NCBI RefSeq assembly: GCF_005117025.1
Contig: NZ_SWCO01000010.1
Location: 157,081-221,080 of the forward strand
DNA length: 64,000 bases
Reading direction: 5' to 3'
Origin: Alteromonas portus
GTDB taxonomy: Bacteria > Pseudomonadota > Gammaproteobacteria > Enterobacterales > Alteromonadaceae
The position numbers and the translations under genes are program-made. Below the pieces are notes generated by a model. The model saw only the letters and a list, made by a program, of their open reading frames with translations, did no database searches and was not told the origin of the DNA. Of this stretch, positions 17,038-25,953 are shown one piece after another. Positions within the stretch are counted from its first letter, which is position 1; each line of letters opens with the position of its first letter.

Positions 17038-17922
17038 GTGGATTTAGACAAGGTTAAAACCTTATATAACAACGTTACGCCTCAAGTGAGAGATCTATTT
17101 AGCATCTTCATAAAGCGCTGTCGAGAAGACAATATTACTATCTCTGCTGGGCACTTAGCCTATGTAACTTTGTTATCTTTAGTTCCCTTTATTATGGTTA
17201 CTTTCACCATAATGTCGGCTTTTCCTGCCTTCGCGTCTGTAAGAAGTAAGCTAGAGCATTTTGTTTTTAGCAACTTTGTTCCTACCGCCAGTGATGTGGT
17301 ACACAAATACATGACTGATTTCGTGGGCAATGCCTCGCAAATGAGCGCTATTGGTATTTTGTCACTGCTGGTCGTAGCGCTAATGCTAATATCAAACGTA
17401 GATAAAACCTTAAATAGAATTTGGCGTACGCAAAGTGACAGACCCATTGTGTATACCTTTGCTATTTACTGGATGGTAATCACGCTTGGCCCTATGTTGA
17501 TTGGCTCTAGTGTAGTGGTCAGTTCTTATTTGACTGGATTAGCGGCATTCACTGAAGAATACACGCCAGGTCTTGGTACTTTCTTACTCAGCCTTGTACC
17601 CAGCGGTGCAGCCATGCTTGCATTTACCATTTTATACATGGTGGTGCCGAATAGACGAGTGTTTGCTCGTCATGCTTTCGTAGGTGCCATTGTAGCCACT
17701 ATCGCTTTTGAAATTACTAAGTCAGGTTTTGCGCTTTATGTAACAAACTTCCCTTCGTACGAACTTATTTATGGCGCGCTTGCAGTGGTGCCTATTCTGT
17801 TTTTATGGGTGTACTTGTCGTGGATAATTGTGCTGTTTGGTGCAGAGTTTACGTGCAGTCTAGGCGAAGCTTTCGAAAACCGTAAAGCAGAAAACGAACC
17901 GCGCAAAGTACCTCAAGAATAA
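17038..17922 (+). CDS. yihY: YihY/BrkB-family inner-membrane protein
   Basis: A 294-residue multi-spanning membrane protein of the family once wrongly called RNase BN. About six hydrophobic segments are visible (for example HLAYVTLLSLVPFIMVTFTI and FAIYWMVITLGPMLIGSSVV), with the family signature DKTLNRIWRT and AIVATIAFEITKSGFALYV. The chosen start is GTG with CAGGAG upstream; no ATG fits better. In gammaproteobacteria yihY is often close to dtd, and dtd lies 2 kb downstream here. Biochemical role not settled. Confidence 0.92.
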   Translation: MDLDKVKTLYNNVTPQVRDLFSIFIKRCREDNITISAGHLAYVTLLSLVPFIMVTFTIMSAFPAFASVRSKLEHFVFSNFVPTASDVVHKYMTDFVGNASQMSAIGILSLLVVALMLISNVDKTLNRIWRTQSDRPIVYTFAIYWMVITLGPMLIGSSVVVSSYLTGLAAFTEEYTPGLGTFLLSLVPSGAAMLAFTILYMVVPNRRVFARHAFVGAIVATIAFEITKSGFALYVTNFPSYELIYGALAVVPILFLWVYLSWIIVLFGAEFTCSLGEAFENRKAENEPRKVPQE

Positions 17923-17942
17923 TTAGCCCACATGTTTAAAAT

Positions 17943-17973
17943 AAAAAAGGGAGCCGCTGGCTCCCTTTGTGTT
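17943..17973. terminator. Bidirectional terminator between yihY and the DUF2959 lipoprotein
   Basis: GGGAGCC-gct-GGCTCCC (17949–17965) with an A-rich left flank and a T-rich right flank; the genes converge. Confidence 0.85.
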
Positions 17974-17989
17974 TATTACTGTCAAAAAG

Positions 17990-18628
17990 CTAGTTTTTCA
18001 TTGAAGAAATAAAAGCGTCAGACTCAGCAATCGCTGAATTCATTTGTCTTATAAGCTGGGCAACGTTGTTTTCAATCGTAGAAAGCTCGCCCTGCAGTGC
18101 ACCAATAGCGCTAGCATTTAGGTTGTGCTTAAGATACAACACGTTATCTTGAAGCGCGCTCAATACCGGCGGCATTTTGCTTTCCGCTTTACGCATAGCC
18201 GTCATTAGTGAAGCGTAACGACGCTTGGTTTCGCGAAGCTTGGCCGCGCTATCGCGCTTAAGCGACGCATTTTCGTATTTTTCCAACTCTTCGGCCCACT
18301 CATCAAACAAGGCTTCAGCTACACTTTCTACCTTATCAATACGTGAACTTACTTCTTCTGAAGCAGCAACGCTGTCTTCGTACTGACCATTTAAGCGGTT
18401 GTAAACGTCTTCTAGCTCTCCGCCATCGAACGCAACTGCTGCACTAAATGCCTCTAATGCAGAGTTAAACTGCTCTTGTGCGTCTTCTTGTGACTCTTTA
18501 GCGTTTTCAACACGGTCAACTAAGATATCGCGCTTCTCAACGCCCACTTTTTCCCATGCTGCATAATATGCAGACTGGCACCCACTCAGGGCAAGCATAG
18601 CAACAAATGCTGATGCAATTAACTTCAT
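17990..18628 (-). CDS. DUF2959-type coiled-coil lipoprotein
   Basis: A 212-residue predicted lipoprotein. The signal peptide ends in a lipobox LSGC, with the lipidated Cys at 17; the residue after it is Gln, which favours outer-membrane sorting. The mature part is almost wholly charged helix (RVENAKESQEDAQEQFNSAL and later ENNVAQLIRQMNSAI), so a long coiled coil is likely. The pattern matches the uncharacterised DUF2959 family. Its start overlaps the end of the next upstream gene by 4 bases, so the two are cotranscribed. No function is established. Confidence 0.85.
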   Translation of the reverse strand: MKLIASAFVAMLALSGCQSAYYAAWEKVGVEKRDILVDRVENAKESQEDAQEQFNSALEAFSAAVAFDGGELEDVYNRLNGQYEDSVAASEEVSSRIDKVESVAEALFDEWAEELEKYENASLKRDSAAKLRETKRRYASLMTAMRKAESKMPPVLSALQDNVLYLKHNLNASAIGALQGELSTIENNVAQLIRQMNSAIAESDAFISSMKN

Positions 18629-18867
18629 GCGGTTACTCCACCTCTAAAACGTGCTGCACTTATAATACAAATTAAATGCAGAAGAGCCCCTAACGGCCAA
18701 AAGACAATGGCAAGCACCACAGTTGCAGCTAAGGCATAACACACGCCTACCGTGATAAAAAAGAACAATGCGCCTAAAATTCTTCCTTGGACTAGGTGTC
18801 CTAACCCAGGAATAAAGAAGTTACAAATTGCGGCGATTACGTTACCGCCTGATCCTTGACCTGCCAT
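18625..18867 (-). CDS. Small double-hairpin membrane protein
   Basis: An 80-residue protein with a hydrophobic stretch near 10–25 (IAAICNFFIPGLGHLVQGR, a motif seen in TM2-like small proteins) and two membrane helices (ILGALFFFITVGVCYALAA and VVLAIVFWPLGALLHLICII). It ends in a short basic tail. It is the first gene of a two-gene operon with the DUF2959 lipoprotein, whose start it overlaps (ATGA type). Role unknown; a membrane partner of the lipoprotein is a reasonable guess. Confidence 0.75.
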   Translation of the reverse strand: MAGQGSGGNVIAAICNFFIPGLGHLVQGRILGALFFFITVGVCYALAATVVLAIVFWPLGALLHLICIISAARFRGGVTA

Positions 18868-19056
18868 ATCAACATCCTCGCATTTATGACTATAATATGA
18901 TTAGCTAGCACGTAATGACACTTGTTCTATAGTATAGAGTTAGTAGTTATCGCTTATTTAGAAAGCAAAAACAGCGTTTAAAGCAGTCAGCACGCAAACG
19001 TTTGTATAACAATAAACTAAACTAAAACAGGCACTCACACAACGCGCAGAAACAAA

Positions 19057-20031
19057 ATGAAACGACTTTACCCCGATGTGACCTACTATGAAAATGGATT
19101 TATCGAAGTGGGAAGTGGGCATTCGCTTTACTTCGAGCAAAGTGGTAATCCAAACGGTATCCCCGTGCTCTTTATCCACGGAGGCCCTGGGGCAGGCTTA
19201 CCCCCTAATTACAAATGCTTTTTCGATAGCAATAAGTATCGCATTATCGGCTATGAACAACGGGGTTGCGGCCGCTCTAAACCAATAGCAGACACCCTAA
19301 ACAATGATACTTGGTCAAATGTTGAAGATATAGAAGCATTACGTACACACCTTTCAATTCCTAAATTTCTATTGTTTGGCGGTTCTTGGGGCTCGACACT
19401 CGCACTGCTTTACGCGTTAAAGTACACACCGCGAGTGACAGGCCTCATTCTGCGCGGCGTATTTCTGGCTAGGCAAGAAGACAGGGATTGGTTTTTATCG
19501 CCAAATGGGTGCGCAGCCCAGTTGTTTCCGGAGTACTACCGGAAATTTACGAAAGATGTGCCAGAGCCTGTGACCTCAAGCTCAGTGTGTGATTTCTATA
19601 GTGCGATGGTACGTTCTAGCAATGATGTACTGCGGCATTCTGCGCTTAAACGGTGGTACCAATGGGAAGAGCGCCTTTCGCGCATCACTTTACCACCTGG
19701 AGTGGGTGACTCGACAACCAATTACCCTATGCAGTTAGTTACCTGTTTAGCCACATTAGAATGTCATTTCCTCTCTAATCAATGCTTTTTAGATGAAAAC
19801 TATATTCTTGAAAACATTAACAAAATAAGCCATATTCCTGGAACAATCGTTCATGGTCGGTACGACATGATCTGTAAAACTGAAGCGGCAGAGGCGCTTC
19901 ACAAAGCTTGGCCTCAAAGTCAGTTACAAATTATCCCCGACGCGGGGCACAGTACCTCCGAGCCCAGTATAGGCTATGCGCTGTGCCGTGCTACTCGCGA
20001 CATGTCACGCTTTATTCAGGAGTCGAAGTGA
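19057..20031 (+). CDS. pip: Prolyl iminopeptidase (S33 alpha/beta hydrolase)
   Basis: A 324-residue cytosolic peptidase that removes N-terminal proline. Family marks are the N-terminal strand NGFIEVGSGHSLYFEQSG, HGGPGAG (oxyanion hole), YEQRGCGRS, nucleophile elbow GGSWGS with the catalytic Ser, an Asp in GRYDMICK, and His in DAGHS. The cap domain is typical for the family. The stop overlaps the dtd start (GTGA), so the two genes are translationally coupled, an association also seen in other marine gammaproteobacteria as far as I recall. Confidence 0.93.
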   Translation: MKRLYPDVTYYENGFIEVGSGHSLYFEQSGNPNGIPVLFIHGGPGAGLPPNYKCFFDSNKYRIIGYEQRGCGRSKPIADTLNNDTWSNVEDIEALRTHLSIPKFLLFGGSWGSTLALLYALKYTPRVTGLILRGVFLARQEDRDWFLSPNGCAAQLFPEYYRKFTKDVPEPVTSSSVCDFYSAMVRSSNDVLRHSALKRWYQWEERLSRITLPPGVGDSTTNYPMQLVTCLATLECHFLSNQCFLDENYILENINKISHIPGTIVHGRYDMICKTEAAEALHKAWPQSQLQIIPDAGHSTSEPSIGYALCRATRDMSRFIQESK

Positions 20032-20465
20032 TAGGACTAATTCAACGTGTATCAGAAGCTAATGTCACCGTTGACGGTAATATTATTGGCGAAATTGGTA
20101 AAGGCATGCTGGTGCTATTAGGTGTTGAGAAAGAAGACGGTGACGCCGAGATAGAGAAACTAGCAAATAAGCTCTGTCGATATCGCATGTTTAGTGACGA
20201 CGACGGAAAGATGAATTTAAATATTGAGCAAATAGACGGGGAGATACTGGTCGTTTCCCAGTTCACTTTAGTTGCAGACACCCAGAAAGGTAATCGCCCC
20301 GGATTTTCACGCGGCGCAACGCCAGAACACGGTCGAGCTATTTATGAAAAGTTTGTTCAAGCACTTGAAAATAAAGGCATGAAAGTAGCCACAGGCGAGT
20401 TTGGTGCCGACATGCAAGTTGGCCTTATAAACGATGGCCCTGTAACGTTTCACTTTCACGTTTAA
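20028..20465 (+). CDS. dtd: D-aminoacyl-tRNA deacylase Dtd
   Basis: A 145-residue enzyme that hydrolyses D-amino acids from tRNA. The catalytic SQFTL motif and the cross-subunit NDGPVTFHFHV motif (Gly-Pro cis pair) are both intact. The frame extends upstream, but the true start is GTG at 20028, overlapping the stop of pip, with AGGAG 5 bases before it and the family's opening sequence IGLIQRVSEANVTVDG directly after. Length equals E. coli Dtd (145). Confidence 0.97.
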   Translation: MIGLIQRVSEANVTVDGNIIGEIGKGMLVLLGVEKEDGDAEIEKLANKLCRYRMFSDDDGKMNLNIEQIDGEILVVSQFTLVADTQKGNRPGFSRGATPEHGRAIYEKFVQALENKGMKVATGEFGADMQVGLINDGPVTFHFHV

Positions 20466-20692
20466 AGGTACTACATTGAGGGTACCCGCACTTTATAGCT
20501 TGGTTCATCACACACCATTTGAGTTTATAGGTACCTAAACCCATTTGGTTTAAATAAGCGTGAAGTGACCGCGGAACAAGCGATTAAGGCTCACTTATTC
20601 ATCAGCCCATATATGCTTACATAATTAAGCTTGTACCTCATGTATTCTTACGTTTAAATACTCGTTCATTCAATTAAGAAGGCCGGTTTATT

Positions 20693-21607
20693 GTGTACAA
20701 GGTAGTCACACCAAAAAGCGATGCCGAGTTTGAAGCCTATTTTCATTTTCGGTGGGAACACTTACGCCAGCCATGGAATTTCCCTCCAGGCTCTGAAAAA
20801 GACGAATATGAGCAAGTCGCAGAGCACCGTATTATCACTAATAGAAATGGCGAAATTGTAGCTTGCGGCCGCGTACATTTGAACACCGCTGAAGAGGCAC
20901 AAATTCGCCATATTGCAGTTCACTCAGGCCACCAACGTAAGGGCTTAGGCCAAATGATTATGGCTGCACTTGAAAACGTAGCCAAAGACTTGGGCGCTGA
21001 GCGAGCAGTGACCAACAGCCGCGAAATATCTATAGACTTTTTCAGCGCATGTGGCTTTGAAATTGAGCGTGAAGCCCCTAACGAACTTGGTATGCTCAAG
21101 CGTCAGCAAATGGTTAAGAAGTTTACTGAGAGCAATACCTTAGTGCTGCACCCTAAATGGTGTAAATCGTTGCAAGAGACTTGGTCTGAGACTATACCCA
21201 TTACAGAGCACATGGGAATTAAGCTTTACCAGTATACAGGCCGCACACTTGAAACTCGCGCGTCATTAAACAAGAACATAAATATTCACGGCACTATGTT
21301 TGCGGGGAGTATTTTCTCTTTAGCTACGCTTACCGGCTGGGGCATGATTTACTTGCAGCTTAAAGAGCGTGGATTAGACGGTGACATTGTATTGGGCGAC
21401 GGCGATATTCATTACCATAAGCCCATTACTATGAAACCCAGAGCAATCTGCAATATTGAGACCTTGTCTGGTAAATTTAAACCGCTGGAAAATGACAACA
21501 AAGCACGTTTTGAATTAAGCGTAGCAATTTTAGATGGCGACACACCAGTAGCGGAATTTGAAGGTGTATTCTACGTGCTTCCCCCTTCTAAAAACGAAGA
21601 AGAGTAG
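20693..21607 (+). CDS. GNAT acetyltransferase–hotdog thioesterase fusion (YiiD-like)
   Basis: A 304-residue two-domain protein. Residues 1–140 are a GNAT N-acetyltransferase (IRHIAVHSGHQRKGLGQMIM is the acetyl-CoA-binding motif A). Residues about 150–300 are a YiiD_C-type hotdog fold (LNKNINIHGTMFAGSIFSLATLTGW). The same two domains occur in E. coli YiiD (FabY), where the protein takes part in starting fatty-acid synthesis in the absence of FabH. Whether this protein does so is unknown. Start is GTG after AGAAGG. A terminator follows. Confidence 0.85.
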   Translation: MYKVVTPKSDAEFEAYFHFRWEHLRQPWNFPPGSEKDEYEQVAEHRIITNRNGEIVACGRVHLNTAEEAQIRHIAVHSGHQRKGLGQMIMAALENVAKDLGAERAVTNSREISIDFFSACGFEIEREAPNELGMLKRQQMVKKFTESNTLVLHPKWCKSLQETWSETIPITEHMGIKLYQYTGRTLETRASLNKNINIHGTMFAGSIFSLATLTGWGMIYLQLKERGLDGDIVLGDGDIHYHKPITMKPRAICNIETLSGKFKPLENDNKARFELSVAILDGDTPVAEFEGVFYVLPPSKNEEE

Positions 21608-21641
21608 CACTTCGAGTTAACGCCTCACCCGAACGGGTATT

Positions 21642-21661
21642 CTACCAGCCCGCATAGATAA
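21642..21661 (+). repeat. Dispersed 20-base motif, copy 2
   Basis: CTACCAGCCCGCATAGATAA, 16 of 20 or more identical to copy 1. It lies between the GNAT fusion gene and the rpoH terminator. Confidence 0.65.
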
Positions 21662-21761
21662 TCGAGTTATTTTGACAAATACATAACCGTTTATCGGTGA
21701 ATTGAGGAATGTTCACCACCATTTTGTACAAGTCGTCACTAAGTACAAAAAACTACTCATA

Positions 21762-21788
21762 AAAAAAGCGCCTTTAAGGCGCTTTTTT
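21762..21788. terminator. Bidirectional terminator after rpoH
   Basis: A-run, GCGCCTT/AAGGCGC stem (21768–21782), T-run; serves rpoH on the minus strand and the GNAT fusion on the plus strand. Confidence 0.9.
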
Positions 21789-21816
21789 CAGATTTAAGCT
21801 ATTTATAAGCTATGTA

Positions 21817-22671
21817 CTACGCGACCATAGCTGCTTGGAGCTTTTTCATCGCGTTCTTTTCAATTTGACGAACACGTTCAGCAGATACTTGATACTTATC
21901 AGCTAAGTCTTGCAGCGTGATCTTGTTATCTGCTAACCAACGGGTTTCGATGATATCTTGGCTACGCTCGTCTAGCGTTTTAATCGCTGAGTATAAGCGC
22001 TTGCTAGCAGCGGTATCCCAGTCATTATTAATTACGTCAGTTTCAACGTCTGAAGATTTGTCTTCCAGATACTGAACTGGCGCAAAATTGCCTGTTTCAT
22101 CTTCGTCTGCAGTTAAATCAAACGCCTGGTCTTGAGAGCTCATGCGCGCTTCCATTTGAAGCACTTCTTTTGTACTCACGCCCAGTTCGTTCGCTACAGT
22201 TTGTACTTCGTCGTGCGTGAACCAACCAAGGCGCTTTTTCGCCTTACGTAGGTTAAAGAACAGTTTGCGCTGCGCTTTGGTAGTCGCAACTTTCACTATT
22301 CTCCAGTTTTTAAGTACAAACTCATGAATTTCAGCTTTGATCCAATGTACCGCGAAAGAAACCAAACGCACGCCCACGGTTGGGTCGAAACGCTTAACGG
22401 CTTTCATCAGACCGATATTACCTTCTTGAATTAAGTCGGCTTGTGGTAAGCCATAACCTGAGTAAGATTTTGCAATGTGCACTACAAAACGAAGGTGTGA
22501 CATTACTAGCTTACGAGCGGCTTGTAAGTCTTCGTCTTCGCGAAGGCGCACTGCCAACTCGCGCTCTTCCTCAGCGCTAAGCATATCAATGCTGCTTACA
22601 GCTTGAATGTAGCCTTCAATGCTACCGCTGTGTGGCACTGACAGGGCCATAGATTGCAAATTGTTGCTCAT
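21817..22671 (-). CDS. rpoH: RpoH, heat-shock sigma factor (sigma-32)
   Basis: A 284-residue sigma-70-family factor that directs RNA polymerase to heat-shock promoters, such as the one found here at 7576. Region 2 ([35 protein letters not shown], read in parts) and region 4 ([20 protein letters not shown]) are intact. The diagnostic RpoH box QRKLFFNLR lies at 134–142. In E. coli rpoH directly follows ftsYEX; here two genes on the opposite strand separate them. Confidence 0.98.
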   Translation of the reverse strand: MSNNLQSMALSVPHSGSIEGYIQAVSSIDMLSAEEERELAVRLREDEDLQAARKLVMSHLRFVVHIAKSYSGYGLPQADLIQEGNIGLMKAVKRFDPTVGVRLVSFAVHWIKAEIHEFVLKNWRIVKVATTKAQRKLFFNLRKAKKRLGWFTHDEVQTVANELGVSTKEVLQMEARMSSQDQAFDLTADEDETGNFAPVQYLEDKSSDVETDVINNDWDTAASKRLYSAIKTLDERSQDIIETRWLADNKITLQDLADKYQVSAERVRQIEKNAMKKLQAAMVA

Positions 22672-23297
22672 TGTTCACCTCATTTATTGCCGCTTCATAT
22701 TAGCAAAGTAACTGAAGCTGCGCGAGACCTAATTAAGATATGAAGTCTAACCAATATGTAGGTATAGTGACTATTTCTACAATATCAAGACCTAGAATAA
22801 GAAAAAAAGTTCAACTTCACGAATTAAGCGTCGTTTAAGTTTGTTAGATGATGCATTAGGCTAGCTAAAACGAATTCTTGTGCTTTTCGCATTGCTTACC
22901 ACCCCGCGATACATCACTGCGCCTAATAGTTTTTATAGGCTTGCGGTCGGTCATCTAATCACGAAATTATTATACTTTAATTACATGCCTGAGTGGGAAA
23001 GCTAATCTCACTGGTATGAATTCTAACGAATATTGAATAATCGCTACAATTCACTAATGGAGAAAATAGCGACTTTTGCGTATGAACGCTACGTCAAATT
23101 CCATCGGCCATTACTGCTTATAAAAGGAAGTGCCAGTTTATACCTTGCTTTTCTGGCTGGAAATTGAAAATATTAGATTGTATCAATCGATTTTGCACTA
23201 CGACCGCTGCATAGCATTTTCCAGACAAATACAATAAAAAGCTGGAAGGGAAATACTTAAGGAAAGGAGTAAGGCAAGTAAAGCAAAGAGGAATTAC
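22672..23297. other. Long intergenic region between rpoH and the first EAL–HDOD gene
   Basis: 626 bases between divergent genes. TTAGATGA (22844–22851) and TCATCTAA (22951–22958) plus ATTAGGC (22855–22861) and GCCTAAT (22921–22927) make a nested but uneven inverted repeat. The left part should hold the rpoH promoters and mRNA leader, which in E. coli acts as a thermosensor. The gene at 23298 has GAGGAAT before its ATG. No ORF or tRNA found. Confidence 0.5.
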
Positions 23298-24524
23298 ATG
23301 TTTGCTTACGTCGCTAGACAGCCCATATTTGATGTAAACCGAGAAGTTTACGCTTACGAATTACTTTTTCGCGTTGGAGAGGAGAACTGTTTCCCTAACA
23401 TTCCTCCTGATGAGGCAACGTCAAAAATACTGACCTCTACCCATTTAAGCTTGGGTATTGAGGAAATTACCGGGGATAAAAAAGCCTTTATCAATTTCCA
23501 TCGCGATACGCTGATGTTCCGCTTTCCTACATCATTAGATGCTGACAAAGTGGTTATCGAAATTGTTGAAACCGTAGAAGTTGACGAAGCTTTGGTTGCA
23601 GCATGCAAGCATATACGCGGCCTTGGGTATCCTATTGCCCTAGATGATTACGACATGAAAGGAAAATGGGAAGCATTTATCCCGTTTACCAGCGTTGTAA
23701 AAATTGATATCACCGAAATTTCTCACGATAAGATCCCCGCTTTGGTCGAGCGATTCAAATCGCATAAAATCAAACTGGTAGCTGAAAAAATTGAGACCTA
23801 TGAAGAATTTAATAAATTCAAAGAAATGGGGTTCGATTATTTTCAAGGTTATTTTCTTGCTAAACCGGAAATTGTTAAGCACAGGAAGTTAGGACCGAGT
23901 AGCTTAACTATGATGGAGCTACTTACTTTAAGTAGCCAAGCAAAACTGAATTTCGATGACGTTAATAAAATTATTGAGAGAGACCCTTCCCTCACCTATC
24001 TGCTATTGCGCTTTATTAACAACCCTATGATTAATAAACGCCATAAGATAACGTCACTTAAACACGCATTAACTTTCATGGGTGAAGTAGAGGTGAAGAA
24101 ATTTATTTCTTTACTTGCTCTTGCCAACCTAAGCGATGGTCAGCCAAGTGAACTCATGCACATGGCTCTGGTTCGTGCAAAGTTTTGTGAACTAGTATTT
24201 ACTCAGCTTAAGGGCTCGGATAATCCGCTAAAAGGCTTCCTCACCGGGCTGTTGTCTTTGCTAGATGCGATGATGGAGCAGCGCATTGACGATCTTGTGA
24301 GTAAAGTGCCTATCAGCGATGATGTAAAGAATGCGCTTTGTGGTACACCCGGCATGCTGCGTAATTGCCTGACGCTTGTTCAGTACTTTGAACGAGCAAA
24401 ATGGGGGGGTATTCAACAGTTTGCTAATAAATATGAGATAAAACAAAATTTATTGCACAGTTATTATAATGAAGCAATTAAGTGGGCAAAACACATCCAT
24501 AGCTCGGCATTAAAAGATGAATAG
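23298..24524 (+). CDS. EAL–HDOD signalling protein, copy 1
   Basis: A 408-residue protein: EAL domain (about 1–200), HDOD domain (about 200–390). EAL domains hydrolyse cyclic di-GMP; this YuxH/CdgJ-type layout is known in Vibrio, where CdgJ affects motility. Residues needed for catalysis can be matched: Glu in YELLF, Asn in FINF, Glu in IEIVE (both Glu), DD in LDDY, Lys in VKID, Glu in AEKIE and Gln in FQGY. So copy 1 may be active. It stands beside a paralogue (copy 2) on the same strand. Confidence 0.9.
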   Translation: MFAYVARQPIFDVNREVYAYELLFRVGEENCFPNIPPDEATSKILTSTHLSLGIEEITGDKKAFINFHRDTLMFRFPTSLDADKVVIEIVETVEVDEALVAACKHIRGLGYPIALDDYDMKGKWEAFIPFTSVVKIDITEISHDKIPALVERFKSHKIKLVAEKIETYEEFNKFKEMGFDYFQGYFLAKPEIVKHRKLGPSSLTMMELLTLSSQAKLNFDDVNKIIERDPSLTYLLLRFINNPMINKRHKITSLKHALTFMGEVEVKKFISLLALANLSDGQPSELMHMALVRAKFCELVFTQLKGSDNPLKGFLTGLLSLLDAMMEQRIDDLVSKVPISDDVKNALCGTPGMLRNCLTLVQYFERAKWGGIQQFANKYEIKQNLLHSYYNEAIKWAKHIHSSALKDE

Positions 24525-24678
24525 CCAATGCATCAACACAGCACATTGGTAAATTTATCATTGAATTGTTGTTAGATAACGCCTACATATCATAGACTAG
24601 GGTTTGGGTTGATTATTACCTAAACCCATCTAATACCAATAAAAACGTCGTCAAACCATGTTGCCTCAGGAATAGATT

Positions 24679-25914
24679 ATGTTCGCGTTCATAGCTCGCC
24701 AGCCTATTTTAGACAAAAGCAAAAGTGTATTTGCCTATGAACTATTATTTAGGGACGGTAAGTCTGGCGCCTACCCTGAGCACAGTGAAGAAAAAGCCAA
24801 ATATATTTCTGAGCACTTCCACCCGTTAGGGCTAGATGACATCAGTGGTGAGAAAACGTCATTTATTACTTTTTCATCAGACACCATTATTTCCCGTTTT
24901 CCGACGTCGCTTAACCCTGAGTCAGTTGTTGTTGAGCTGGCTGACCCAACCGATAACACAAGTGGCCTATTTGAAGCGTGCCAACACATTAAACAACTTG
25001 GCTTTAAGCTAGCCATCGACGACCCTATGATGGTAGGTGCCGCGCACGATATATTCCCGCTTATCGATATCGTAAAAGTAGACGTCACCAAAACACGCTT
25101 TGAAACTATCGAAAAACATATTCCTCGCTATCACGATGCAAATGTCCAGCTAGTTGCCGAGCAAGTTGATACACAAGACAACTTCACTACTTGTGTAGAC
25201 TTAGGCTTTGACTTCTTCCAAGGTTATTTCTTTTCACAGCCTGAAGCGCGAATACTGAAGCAGCTCCCTGCTTCTAAAATGAATATCGTAGATTTGATGG
25301 GTGAAAGCTCTAGCAGTGATTTTAACATTGAGCGCATTAGCCAAATTATCGAACGCGATGCTACGCTGAGCTTCTTGTTATTAAAATTCATAAACAACCC
25401 CACAATCAATAAACGCTACAAGATCACCTCACTTAAGCACGCACTCAATTACATGGGTGAAGTAGAGATTAAGAAATTTATCGCGTTGTTGAGTTTAACC
25501 AACTTAGGCGACGAGAAACCTCTTGAAATCATTCATATGTCGCTTGTACGCGCTAAGTTCTTTGATTTACTTGCCGAGCGAAGAGGCATCAAAAACAACC
25601 CGCCAATATCATTTTTAGTAGGGCTGTTCTCGTTACTTGAAGGGTTACTTGACCAATCTATGACTGACATCGTGAAACAACTGCCGCTGTCCGATGAAGT
25701 TAATGACGCATTACTAGGCAAAAACCTAGAAATGAACAACTATATGACCTTGGTTCGGGCGTTCGAAAGTGCGCTGTGGATGAATGTGATAAAACAAGCC
25801 AAGATGCTGAATATTGATCAAAAGCAACTGCATATGCTTTATAATCAGGCTATTACCTGGGGGAACGGCGTACGCAGTGCTATTTCATCACATTACCCGC
25901 GTGCTACCGCCTAA
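24679..25914 (+). CDS. EAL–HDOD signalling protein, copy 2 (diverged)
   Basis: A 411-residue paralogue of the gene just upstream, with the same opening (MFAFIARQPILDKSKSVFAYELLFRD) read in parts and the same HDOD core (FINNPTINKRYKITSLKHAL). Unlike copy 1 the conserved Asn is replaced by Thr (FITF), and the second Glu of the ELxE motif is Asp (VELAD); the AExxE motif ends in Asp (AEQVD). DD and KVD remain. It may bind rather than cleave cyclic di-GMP. 154 bases separate the copies, with no terminator seen. Confidence 0.9.
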   Translation: MFAFIARQPILDKSKSVFAYELLFRDGKSGAYPEHSEEKAKYISEHFHPLGLDDISGEKTSFITFSSDTIISRFPTSLNPESVVVELADPTDNTSGLFEACQHIKQLGFKLAIDDPMMVGAAHDIFPLIDIVKVDVTKTRFETIEKHIPRYHDANVQLVAEQVDTQDNFTTCVDLGFDFFQGYFFSQPEARILKQLPASKMNIVDLMGESSSSDFNIERISQIIERDATLSFLLLKFINNPTINKRYKITSLKHALNYMGEVEIKKFIALLSLTNLGDEKPLEIIHMSLVRAKFFDLLAERRGIKNNPPISFLVGLFSLLEGLLDQSMTDIVKQLPLSDEVNDALLGKNLEMNNYMTLVRAFESALWMNVIKQAKMLNIDQKQLHMLYNQAITWGNGVRSAISSHYPRATA

Positions 25915-25953
25915 GCGCCAACACGCGTATAGTAAACCCAAGGTCTGCGACAC

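Noticed and set aside
22844..22958. Nested inverted repeat upstream of rpoH as a small transposable element
   Set aside because: The arms are short and unequally spaced, and no target duplication is visible; kept only as a note in the region entry.
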